From contig JAFEAO010000005.1 in NCBI GenBank assembly GCA_018266375.1, forward strand, positions 254,619 through 318,618: DNA of 64,000 bases. Direction: 5' to 3'. The translations under genes and the position numbers were made by a program. The stretch comes from Bdellovibrionales bacterium (lineage in GTDB: Bacteria > Bdellovibrionota > UBA1018 > CAIMNF01). The notes beneath the pieces are model-generated. The model searched no databases, was not told the DNA's origin, and was given only the letters and a program-made list of their open reading frames with translations. Positions 16,983-24,973 of the stretch are shown piece after piece. Position 1 is the stretch's first letter. Every line of letters starts with the position of its first letter.

Positions 16983-18677
16983 CTATAGGACTTTATCGAT
17001 CGTCTTCGTGCCATTAACGATTCGTCTCTGGCTTTCGTCGTAAGTGTTTTTAAGCTTATTCCAAAAGTCTTTGTATTGATCATTAGACGCAGAAAGCTTC
17101 GCAACATTTTCATCCGTCATTTTCTGAGGATAAATCTCGATAGAAGACTGTCCTTTCGGAGCTCCTTTGACCCATGCGGCGATCAGTGCCGATTCCGTAT
17201 TCGGAATCGATATACACCCATCCGAACCACCTGTACCATGGATCACGATGTCGCCGCCTTTGCTTGCCGGATTTCGGTCTTTGCTTTTCATCTCCGAAAG
17301 CATTGAGCTGCGATCGCTCCAGTTTTCGTAGCCAATGTGGGTCGAAATAAAATATCCACTCTCGACGTTTGGCGCAGAAAGCGTGAATCTTCCTTCCGGA
17401 GTATGCATATCGCCATACTTTAGTTTCGGGCCTGCTTTCTTTTGAACCAACACTTCATCGATTGTCTTAAACGGAATCCGCTTTCCGTCGGACTCGATGT
17501 ACATCGTCACCGGCGCGCTCGGAAAAGAACTCATCCATTTTCCGCCCTTTTCGAAGGTTCCGCTCTTATTGATCCTTCCTCCGCCATCTTTAATAGCCTC
17601 CACATAGAGGGCCGGAAACTTATAAGATCCTTTCGAGCAATCTAAATCGAAGTCGAGCTTGTTTTCCGATTTAAAAATTTGAAGCTCAATACAAAGGCGC
17701 TCCTGCGAAAGAGCAAAAACCTTGTCTTTGGTCGCTTGAGGCGGATTAAATGTAAAGCTCGCTATCGTATAGGAGTTTTTCTCGTCAGGAACAAGCTGCT
17801 TAAGCTGTCTCATGATTTCATCATGACGTGTTTTTAATTTTGCCAAATCGTCCGCATTGAGAACAGCAAGGCTTTTTGTGATGGTAGTCAAGTTACCCTT
17901 ATCTTTTCCAAGCGGGTCTTTTACGGTCTTGGTAAGGCATCCATCGTTGCAGTCTTTGGAGTTGCCTGCATTTCTTGTCGGAGTTTTAGAACTCATCGAT
18001 TCAGTTGAGCCAGTAGATTCGGTCGCACTAGCGGCATTTTTCACTGTTGCCGTGATTTTAAATTTTTTCTGGATGAGACTCACTTTGTTTTCGAGTTTAC
18101 GACACATCGGCGTTTTTGATTGCGCTCCGGTGCCGCACACCGCAAGGGCGGCCGAGATCAACCCCATCAAGTCGTCTTTCTTTTTCGAGTCCTTCAAGAC
18201 ATCTTTCAAAAAATCGTAGCGATCTTTTGATCCCGTTTTTAGCGGGGCACTTTGAAACGTGGCTTCGCAACGCGAGTAAGTGGTCTGTCTTACGCGCGGG
18301 CTGAAATCAACGCAAACCCCGTCGCCGAAAAGAAGCGGGTTACAAGTAAAGTCGCTTTTACACGCGGCGGTTGTCGAGCCCGCCGGCTTTGTACATCCGC
18401 CGGCTGCACGCACGCTGAGCCAACCTCCATAAAAGCATTGTTCGCCGAGTGACGCTGGTGGATCCGCATAGGCTGCATCAAATAATTTGAGTAAGATATC
18501 ATTCGAAACAAATGACTCTTTTTGATTCGCGAGTACTTCTTTTGCGGCGATAACCGCTTCGCGAAACTCTGGGTAGGTCTGAACGAACCCTTCGGTCTCC
18601 GTGAGCGTTTCCGAATGTGCGGCTTGTGCGATCCCCAGTAAAGCACCCATCAAAAAGAGCAAATAACCCATTTTCAT
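16983..18677 (-). CDS. Secreted L,D-transpeptidase (YkuD family) with long N-terminal region
   Basis: A protein of 564 residues. The N-terminus is a clear Sec signal peptide (MKMGYLLFLMGALLGIAQAAHSE). Residues about 40-180 form a Cys-rich segment (CFYGGWLSVRAAGGC ... CEATF). A Ser/Thr-rich linker is near residue 225. The YkuD domain occupies roughly 360-525 and ends in HGTGGSDGCISI, with the catalytic Cys near residue 487. These enzymes make 3-3 peptidoglycan cross-links or attach proteins to the wall; in predatory relatives, L,D-transpeptidases also act on prey wall. Which applies here is unknown. It is divergent from lpxC across a 272-bp spacer and probably shares a message with the truC-like gene. 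Confidence 0.88.
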   Translation of the reverse strand: MKMGYLLFLMGALLGIAQAAHSETLTETEGFVQTYPEFREAVIAAKEVLANQKESFVSNDILLKLFDAAYADPPASLGEQCFYGGWLSVRAAGGCTKPAGSTTAACKSDFTCNPLLFGDGVCVDFSPRVRQTTYSRCEATFQSAPLKTGSKDRYDFLKDVLKDSKKKDDLMGLISAALAVCGTGAQSKTPMCRKLENKVSLIQKKFKITATVKNAASATESTGSTESMSSKTPTRNAGNSKDCNDGCLTKTVKDPLGKDKGNLTTITKSLAVLNADDLAKLKTRHDEIMRQLKQLVPDEKNSYTIASFTFNPPQATKDKVFALSQERLCIELQIFKSENKLDFDLDCSKGSYKFPALYVEAIKDGGGRINKSGTFEKGGKWMSSFPSAPVTMYIESDGKRIPFKTIDEVLVQKKAGPKLKYGDMHTPEGRFTLSAPNVESGYFISTHIGYENWSDRSSMLSEMKSKDRNPASKGGDIVIHGTGGSDGCISIPNTESALIAAWVKGAPKGQSSIEIYPQKMTDENVAKLSASNDQYKDFWNKLKNTYDESQRRIVNGTKTIDKVL

Positions 18678-18733
18678 ACCTACTTATCGGACAGCCAGAG
18701 ATTTGACTTAAGCTAGAATTACGCAGACTTACT

Positions 18734-18749
18734 GTGCACAAAAGTGCAC
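18734..18749. promoter_or_regulatory. Perfect inverted repeat GTGCAC-AAAA-GTGCAC
   Basis: Two copies of the self-complementary GTGCAC, four bases apart, in the divergent spacer between the L,D-transpeptidase gene and lpxC, about 57 bases before the transpeptidase ATG. The geometry suggests a dimeric-repressor operator. No regulator can be named. Confidence 0.35.
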
Positions 18750-18874
18750 GCCGGAGTGTGTACGGACGAGCACAACTTGTTTCGTTTGAAGGCTTCCGAC
18801 GGCTTTTTAATTGGAGTTTTGTTCGTAAATACATGAAACCATTATTATTTATATTTTACTATTCAACAGCAAAA

Positions 18875-18892
18875 CTGGCATATAGGTTGCTT
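18875..18892 (+). promoter_or_regulatory. Sigma-54 (-24/-12) promoter-like element upstream of lpxC
   Basis: CTGGCA-N6-GTTGCTT: the GG (18877-18878) and GC (18889-18890) doublets are 12 bases apart, as required for sigma-54. The predicted start is near 18902, giving a leader of about 48 nt before lpxC. It lies in the most AT-rich part of the spacer. A 9-base core match can occur by chance about once in a window this size, but its position is apt. Confidence 0.45.
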
Positions 18893-18949
18893 ATTCTTTA
18901 CTTGAGGGGTCGGTCATGACGACAAAGGCTCCTCTACTATAGAGGCACT

Positions 18950-19918
18950 ATGAATCCGCAAAACGTCAACCAAGTCACTCTCCGCCGCGAGATTAAAATC
19001 GAAGGCATTGGCTTGCACTCAGGAAAGCGTGCATGTGTGACTTTGGCTCCAGCCTTACCCAACACCGGAATTTTATTCGTTCGCAAAGATCTCGAGCAAG
19101 AAACTGCAATTCCAGCTTCTTTCGAATTCGTGACTCAAACTCGGCTCGCAACCACACTGGGCCGCAAAAACTCACAATCTTCGGCAACCATCTCAACCGT
19201 TGAGCACCTTCTTTCGGCACTTAAACTCATGGGCGTCGACAACGCGACTGTGACCGTTGAAGGCCCTGAAGTTCCGATCATGGACGGCTCGGCGATGGCT
19301 TTCTGCGAAGCGATTCAATCCGCAGGTCTTTATGAGCAAGTCGGTACCGCTAAACGCGTGACTGTACTCAAAAAACGTATCGAAGTTCGCAAAGGCGATA
19401 AAGTGGCTTCAATCAGTCCTTCAAGTCGCTTGCATATTCAAGCTCGTATCGAGTGGACTCATGCTGCGATCGGCACTCAAGAATTTCAATTCACCCTCGG
19501 CAAAGACGATTTCCGTCAAATCGCCGATGCGCGCACCTTCGGATTTTTAAAAGACGCGGAAGCACTTCAAAAGATGGGTCTCGCTTTGGGCGGCTCGTTA
19601 GCGAACGCGATCGTCTTAGACGAAACCCGTGTCGTAAACCCAGATGGACTCCGTCATGATGACGAATTCGTCCGACACAAAGTACTCGATGCAATCGGTG
19701 ACTTTGCCCTGTCACCGATTGCAATTTTAGGTGACGTGAATCTCGTTAAAGCGGGTCACGAGCTCCATTCTGAACTCGTTGCTGCGATCTTCGCGAGCCC
19801 GGATAACTACGAAGTGAAGCTTCTCTCTGACGTTTTTGCTACTCAGAAACCGGAAGCAAGCGTTGCCGGTGGCCTGCCTGCTTGGGTTACCGCTGCTAAT
19901 CTTCAGCGCGTTTACTAG
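18950..19918 (+). CDS. lpxC: UDP-3-O-acyl-N-acetylglucosamine deacetylase
   Basis: A protein of 322 residues. Zinc ligands are His86 in STVEHLLSAL and the His/Asp pair in HDDEFVRHKVLDAIGDF. LpxC catalyses the committed step of lipid A synthesis in the cytoplasm, which shows that the organism makes LPS. AGAGG precedes the ATG by four to five bases. No other cell-division or LPS gene is adjacent, unlike the ftsZ-lpxC linkage of enterobacteria. Confidence 0.97.
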   Translation: MNPQNVNQVTLRREIKIEGIGLHSGKRACVTLAPALPNTGILFVRKDLEQETAIPASFEFVTQTRLATTLGRKNSQSSATISTVEHLLSALKLMGVDNATVTVEGPEVPIMDGSAMAFCEAIQSAGLYEQVGTAKRVTVLKKRIEVRKGDKVASISPSSRLHIQARIEWTHAAIGTQEFQFTLGKDDFRQIADARTFGFLKDAEALQKMGLALGGSLANAIVLDETRVVNPDGLRHDDEFVRHKVLDAIGDFALSPIAILGDVNLVKAGHELHSELVAAIFASPDNYEVKLLSDVFATQKPEASVAGGLPAWVTAANLQRVY

Positions 19919-20089
19919 TTCACTCTTTAAAAACAACCTCAATTCCCCCTAAATTTCTTCATTTTTGATTCATCCTCAATCTATTCTTTTCATTTAAAGT
20001 GCTCAAAAAATTCAGTGATTCCGTGTCCGATGCTGTCAGACAAGACTCATATTGTGTTAATTGTTACAGCGCGTTAATCTTTTAGTTAT

Positions 20090-21694
20090 ATGGGGAATTC
20101 ACTTACTAAATTGAACGTTTGTAGTTTAGCGGTCCTTTCCATCTTCGCGATCTCTGGCTGTAACCTACAGGGCAGCCTGAGAACATCGGCTAAGAGCATG
20201 GCCACGTCAACACCGACTGCGGCATCTACTCCAAACCCTTGTCTGGGCGGATCACTCGATCCACACCTGATCGGCAAATCGGTCTCAGGTAGACCAGGAG
20301 CTACGGTGACTATCAATGCAAGCGGTACCGCCGCTCACCAACTCTTAATCTTTAAAAACCAAGCCGACATGATCGTCAAGGCCGCGAACGTCTCTTCTTC
20401 TTGGGCGGTCACCCTCCCGAACAAAGCGGGGCAATACACCATCGCTCTCGTCGATTCGTGTAACCACAAAGTTTCTCACGGCATGGCGACGGTAAACGAC
20501 ACGAGCACGGGCTTTACTTCGAATGCTTCCAACTCGTTGACTTACACTCATAACCCATATCGTTGGTGGCCGATGAGTAACTTGGCCGTTGCCGACTACA
20601 ATAAGAGCGGTCACGATGGGGTTGCTTTCGGTTCGGGTAACAACGGTATGGACGGTTCTGTCACCAACGGTGGCGTGCACCTTTATAAATTCGACACCGT
20701 TCAAAATAAAATGGTTTATGACACCGTCGTACCGGATACCAATCAGGTCGAAGGTTTGAAGTTCGCCGATCTCAATGAAGACAGCTATCCGGACCTCGTC
20801 TGGGGAAGCCACACTTCCGAGCAATTAAAAATCGCATACGGCAGCGCAACTGGCTTCGGCGCACCGGTGACATTGAACTTGCCTGCGTCTCCAACTTCCG
20901 GCACGAGATACGTTTACGATATCGCGGTGGCTGACTTAAATAACGACGGCCACACTGACATTATTGCCGTAGGCGGCATTCTACAAGGCGGAGTAACCTG
21001 GGTTGCGGGCGACATCAATATCTTTAAGGGCGATGGTCACGGCGGATTTACATCAAGTCTCCTCGAAAGAACCACATTGTTTTCCTCGGTTTCAATCGCA
21101 GACGCTAACGACGACGGCTTACTCGATATCTTCGTGTACGACGGCGCGCTCAATCGCCTGATTCAAAAGACGGATGGGTCATTCTCGTTCGGTACTTTGA
21201 ACACCGATTACTATACTAGCGCCAATGCTCACGGCGGCGGTGATTATGATCACGTCCAAGTAGGTTATTTGAACTCCGACACCAAACCCGATGCCGTCGT
21301 GATTCACACCGATGGTCCAAGTTCGGTGTTTACGTCGAACTCGACCGACATGAACTTGGTTGCGGGACAGATCCCGTGGTTCACGGATCAACACGGCGGT
21401 CGCGCGACCATCGCGGATCTCAATACCGACGGAACTCCGGAAATCTATATGCCATTGAAAAACCGCGCACTCTTCGCCGACCTGCCCGGCATTATGGTGA
21501 GATCTCCGTCCGATCTCACTTCATCGTTATCGCCGACAGCCGGAAATACGATCGTCGGCGCGACTTCGTTCTCGGATTGGTCGTTCAACGATATGATCTT
21601 CGGTGACTTCAATGGCGACGGTAAGGTTGATATCTTCATGCCGATCAACAACTTGAAGATCATCGACTTCCTCTACGGAGCCTCAGCCGATTGA
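20090..21694 (+). CDS. FG-GAP/VCBS-repeat lipoprotein
   Basis: A protein of 534 residues. A signal peptide ends in the lipobox ISGC-NLQG, so the protein is lipid-anchored. After an Ig-like segment to about residue 140, repeated calcium-loop motifs follow: LADLNEDSYPDLVW-type, DLNNDGHTDIIAV, DANDDGLLDIFVY and DFNGDGKVDIFMP. These mark an integrin-alpha-type beta-propeller of FG-GAP repeats. Such proteins bind ligands at the cell surface; here adhesion is possible but unproven. I saw no SD sequence right before the ATG. It converges on purM with a 10-bp gap and no clear terminator. Confidence 0.85.
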   Translation: MGNSLTKLNVCSLAVLSIFAISGCNLQGSLRTSAKSMATSTPTAASTPNPCLGGSLDPHLIGKSVSGRPGATVTINASGTAAHQLLIFKNQADMIVKAANVSSSWAVTLPNKAGQYTIALVDSCNHKVSHGMATVNDTSTGFTSNASNSLTYTHNPYRWWPMSNLAVADYNKSGHDGVAFGSGNNGMDGSVTNGGVHLYKFDTVQNKMVYDTVVPDTNQVEGLKFADLNEDSYPDLVWGSHTSEQLKIAYGSATGFGAPVTLNLPASPTSGTRYVYDIAVADLNNDGHTDIIAVGGILQGGVTWVAGDINIFKGDGHGGFTSSLLERTTLFSSVSIADANDDGLLDIFVYDGALNRLIQKTDGSFSFGTLNTDYYTSANAHGGGDYDHVQVGYLNSDTKPDAVVIHTDGPSSVFTSNSTDMNLVAGQIPWFTDQHGGRATIADLNTDGTPEIYMPLKNRALFADLPGIMVRSPSDLTSSLSPTAGNTIVGATSFSDWSFNDMIFGDFNGDGKVDIFMPINNLKIIDFLYGASAD

Positions 21695-21704
21695 GAGGTC
21701 GGTT

Positions 21705-22676
21705 TCAAAGTTTCAAACCCTGGAATTTATCCGACGTCTTTCCGAGAACTACCGGCTGTTCGCCCAAGCTTTGCAATTGCGCGAGCGCCTTTACTTCATC
21801 CTTTACCAGGAATACCATCCCAACGCCCATGTTAAAGGTCTTGTACGCTTGCTCGCGGTCCAGTTTCGCTCGTGATACGATTTCATTCATCGCAGCAGGG
21901 CGTTCTTGATCGGCCGGAAGACGGGTAATCTCGTAACCCAGTGATTCATTGATCCGAGGAATATTGTGGAAACCGCCGCCGGTGATGTGCGCGATCCCGG
22001 TAATGTTATCCCGCTGATTGGAGAGCAATCCCATTACGGTTTTAGTGTAAAGTCGAGTCGGCGTGAGAAGTTGTTTTTTTAGCTCCGTGTCCGCTGGTTT
22101 CAAAAGCGCACGGACAAGACTGTAGCCGTTGGAATGGAAGCCTGAGGAGCGAACCCCGATCAGCGTTTGACCGGCCTTAGCTTGAGATCCGTTAATCCAC
22201 TCTCTACGAAGCACTTCGCCCACTGCAAATCCCGCAAGATCATAAACCCCTTCGGCATAAACGCCCGGCATCTCGGCCGTCTCTCCGCCAATGAGCGCAA
22301 GCTTGGCTTCTTTACATGCGGTCGCAATGCCTTGAACGACTTGCGTGCTCACTTGAAGGTCGAGTTTACCCGTCGCAAAATAATCCAAAAAAAACATCGG
22401 ACGCGCGCCGGTGCAAAGTACGTCGTTTACGCACATTCCGACCAGGTCTTGCCCGATAGTGTGGTGGACCCCGAGTTCTTGGGCAAGTTTGACTTTAGTC
22501 CCGACTCCATCGGTACCGCTGGCAAGAAGTCGCTCCTCGTCCATTTCGTATAACGCGGCAAATCCGCCGACCCCGGAGATCACCCGGCTGTCGTAAGTGT
22601 CTTTGATGAATTTGCCGATCTTTTCGACAAACAAATCGCCTTTTTCGATATCTACGCCCGCGCTTTTATAATCCAT
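21705..22676 (-). CDS. purM: Phosphoribosylformylglycinamidine cyclo-ligase (AIR synthetase)
   Basis: A protein of 323 residues. Motifs are LASGTDGVGTKVKLA (ATP and substrate binding), DLVGMCVNDVLC, GGETAEMPG and HITGGGFHNIPR. It makes 5-aminoimidazole ribonucleotide from FGAM, step 5 of purine synthesis. It is the last gene of the leftward purine operon, 14 bases after purH. Confidence 0.97.
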   Translation of the reverse strand: MDYKSAGVDIEKGDLFVEKIGKFIKDTYDSRVISGVGGFAALYEMDEERLLASGTDGVGTKVKLAQELGVHHTIGQDLVGMCVNDVLCTGARPMFFLDYFATGKLDLQVSTQVVQGIATACKEAKLALIGGETAEMPGVYAEGVYDLAGFAVGEVLRREWINGSQAKAGQTLIGVRSSGFHSNGYSLVRALLKPADTELKKQLLTPTRLYTKTVMGLLSNQRDNITGIAHITGGGFHNIPRINESLGYEITRLPADQERPAAMNEIVSRAKLDREQAYKTFNMGVGMVFLVKDEVKALAQLQSLGEQPVVLGKTSDKFQGLKL

Positions 22677-22690
22677 ATAAATAATCCACT

Positions 22691-24241
22691 TTAATGCCTA
22701 AAATGCCTTATTCCGGTCATGCTCATGCCGATTCCAAACTCGTCACAGGCTTTAACCACTTCGTCGTCGCGGATCGATCCGCCAGGCTGCAAAATATATT
22801 TTACGCCCAAAGCCTGGACGACATCAATCGAATCGCGGAACGGAAAAAACGCGTCCGACACCAGAACCGTTTGGAATTGATCCCAAGTCTTGTCTTTGAG
22901 CTTTGGTGCGATGAGTTTTGAAATGCACTCAAGGCGATTTGGCTGGCCTGTTCCGCTCGCCAAGGTCACCACTCCACCGTCTTTAGCCGTATAAAGACCG
23001 ATGCAGTTTGATTTGAGGTACTTGGTAACCACCAAGCCAAATTGAGCGGTGGGTTTGAGTGCATCTTTAAAAGGCTCTTTCGTCACCGAGCGCCATTCCT
23101 TTGAGACGCCCTGGTCTTCGGACTGGCAAAGAATCCCCCCATGGATCGAACGAACCGTCCACTCGGTGTCGGTTGCCGGCTTCAACGGAGTTTTCATCAC
23201 GCGCACGTTTTTCTTGGTGGCAAAAATCTTGAGCGCATCCACCGAATAAGCCGGAGCGACGACTACCTCGATAAAGCGTTCTTTTAGGAATTGCGCAACC
23301 TCTTCGGTGACCTCATGGTTGAAAGCGAGGATTCCACCGAACGCGCTGACCGAATCCGCGTCCCAGGCCAGCTTCAGCGAATCGAGCGGATTGGCATGAA
23401 CTGCAACTCCGCAAGGATTTCCGTGCTTCACAATCACCGTAACAGCCTTCCCTTCGAATGTGGTATTGAGTTCAGATGCGCATTTAAACGCCTGATCAGC
23501 ATCGAGCAAATTGTTGTACGAGAGTTCTTTGCCCTGAATGAATTCCGCGCTGGCAAACGTGCGGGCTTGTGTCGAGTTATCAAAAGGAAGCAACGCCGCT
23601 TTTTGGTGCGGGTTCTCCCCATACCTAAGGGCAGAACGAGTTCCCTCGCCCATCCGTTGAGACAAAAAGAAGGCCACATTCAGGTCGTAAGACGCAATTC
23701 GTTGGAAAGCTTTTAAGGCAAGCGTCTCACGCAGCTTGAGCGAAGTCTCGCCGCCTGATTTTTCGAGTTCAAGCATGAGTTCAGAATAGTCTTCAGGCGA
23801 CACGACGCACGCGATGCTACGGTAGTTCTTTGCGGCCGCGCGGATCATGGTCGGGCCGCCGATATCGATATTTTCGACCCAAGTGGCGAGATCATCGGTA
23901 GACCGGACCGTGGATTCAAACGGATACAGGTTGCATACCACCAGATCGATCGGCGCTATTCCGAGCTTTTGAGCTTGCTCTTGATCTTCTTTTAGCTCAC
24001 GACGGTACAAGAGAGCGCTCCCGACTTGAAAGCTGATCGTCTTCATTCTTCCGCCGAAAGCTTCCGGGTTACCCGTGATTTTTTCGATCGGCGTGATATC
24101 GACACCTTTTTCTTTGAGGAGCGTTGCCGTTCCTCCGGTACTCACGATTTCAACTCCAAGTTTCCGGAGTGTCATCGCGAGGTCCACAATCCCTTCTTTG
24201 TCCGAAACACTGAGTAATGCACGCTTGATTTTGACGTTCAT
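22691..24241 (-). CDS. purH: Bifunctional AICAR transformylase / IMP cyclohydrolase
   Basis: A protein of 516 residues. The N-terminal MGS-like cyclohydrolase domain begins KRALLSVSDKEGIVDLA. The C-terminal transformylase carries the Lys-His pair in IVKHGNPCGVAV and ends NQFGIGMSMTG-like before GIRHFRH. It performs the last two steps to IMP and uses 10-formyl-THF, which the folD gene of the divergent operon can supply. Three bases separate it from purQ. Confidence 0.97.
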   Translation of the reverse strand: MNVKIKRALLSVSDKEGIVDLAMTLRKLGVEIVSTGGTATLLKEKGVDITPIEKITGNPEAFGGRMKTISFQVGSALLYRRELKEDQEQAQKLGIAPIDLVVCNLYPFESTVRSTDDLATWVENIDIGGPTMIRAAAKNYRSIACVVSPEDYSELMLELEKSGGETSLKLRETLALKAFQRIASYDLNVAFFLSQRMGEGTRSALRYGENPHQKAALLPFDNSTQARTFASAEFIQGKELSYNNLLDADQAFKCASELNTTFEGKAVTVIVKHGNPCGVAVHANPLDSLKLAWDADSVSAFGGILAFNHEVTEEVAQFLKERFIEVVVAPAYSVDALKIFATKKNVRVMKTPLKPATDTEWTVRSIHGGILCQSEDQGVSKEWRSVTKEPFKDALKPTAQFGLVVTKYLKSNCIGLYTAKDGGVVTLASGTGQPNRLECISKLIAPKLKDKTWDQFQTVLVSDAFFPFRDSIDVVQALGVKYILQPGGSIRDDEVVKACDEFGIGMSMTGIRHFRH

Positions 24242-24244
24242 ATT

Positions 24245-24973
24245 TTAGCTTCCTACCGCGTTCTTGAAAAACTGGCTGATCATTTTTGCGTTCACCGTCT
24301 TTTCCGCCGTCGAAACATCCAGAGAATTCAAAAAATCTTGCATTGCCGCTTCCGGGTGCGGCATCAGTCCAAAAATTTGTCCGGATGGATCGAGGAGCGC
24401 TGCTCCCTGATTGTAAGCGCCGTTTACATCTTCGGTGTAGCGGAGCGGAATATGCGCGGTGAATTCGCCCTTGAGTTGAATGCGGCCCTCTTTATGCCGC
24501 ATCGGCATCATAATGGTGCCGGACATCCCTTTAAACCAAGGCGATTTTGCCGCCTGATCCGTAATGGTGCATCTTACCCAGCGATTGAGAAACGTGCCGT
24601 GATCGTTGGTGCTGAGAGTTGCATGCCGATCGGCCGACCCAAAGTTCTTTTCGAAGACACCGAGCTGGATCAAGATTTGGAATCCATTACAAATCCCAAT
24701 CGTCAAACCACCCTTACGATTAAACTCGGCGAAGATCTCCATCAATGTTTCACGCATTTTCTCGGCGAGAATTTTGCCGCTTTTCAACTCGTCTCCAAAA
24801 GAGAACCCACCAGGAAGAGCAAAAATTTGGTAATTGAGGAGGGTTTTCGGATTTTTTAAGAGTGTGTTGACGTGGATAATATCTGCGATTGCCCCAACAT
24901 CTTGAAACGCCTTTGCAGTTTCTCTCTCACAGTTAATTCCATCGCCGGTCAGGACGAGCACTTTCTTACTCAT
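24245..24973 (-). CDS. purQ: Phosphoribosylformylglycinamidine synthase, glutaminase subunit
   Basis: A protein of 242 residues. It is a class I glutamine amidotransferase with nucleophile Cys95 in GICNGFQ, an oxyanion region ALPGGFSFGDELKSG, and the C-terminal His-Pro-Glu in MPHPEAA. It supplies ammonia to the PurL part encoded just upstream; the two genes overlap by four bases. The glutaminase is therefore separate while PurN and PurS are fused to PurL. Confidence 0.95.
   Translation of the reverse strand: MSKKVLVLTGDGINCERETAKAFQDVGAIADIIHVNTLLKNPKTLLNYQIFALPGGFSFGDELKSGKILAEKMRETLMEIFAEFNRKGGLTIGICNGFQILIQLGVFEKNFGSADRHATLSTNDHGTFLNRWVRCTITDQAAKSPWFKGMSGTIMMPMRHKEGRIQLKGEFTAHIPLRYTEDVNGAYNQGAALLDPSGQIFGLMPHPEAAMQDFLNSLDVSTAEKTVNAKMISQFFKNAVGS

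Noticed and set aside
16952-17113. 54-residue N-terminal extension of the TruC-like protein
   Set aside because: It would overlap the transpeptidase coding region, and the family N-terminus begins at the GTG chosen.
18734-18919. Plus-strand open frame of 61 codons between the transpeptidase gene and lpxC
   Set aside because: It covers the palindrome and the sigma-54-like element and has no ribosome site or recognisable content.
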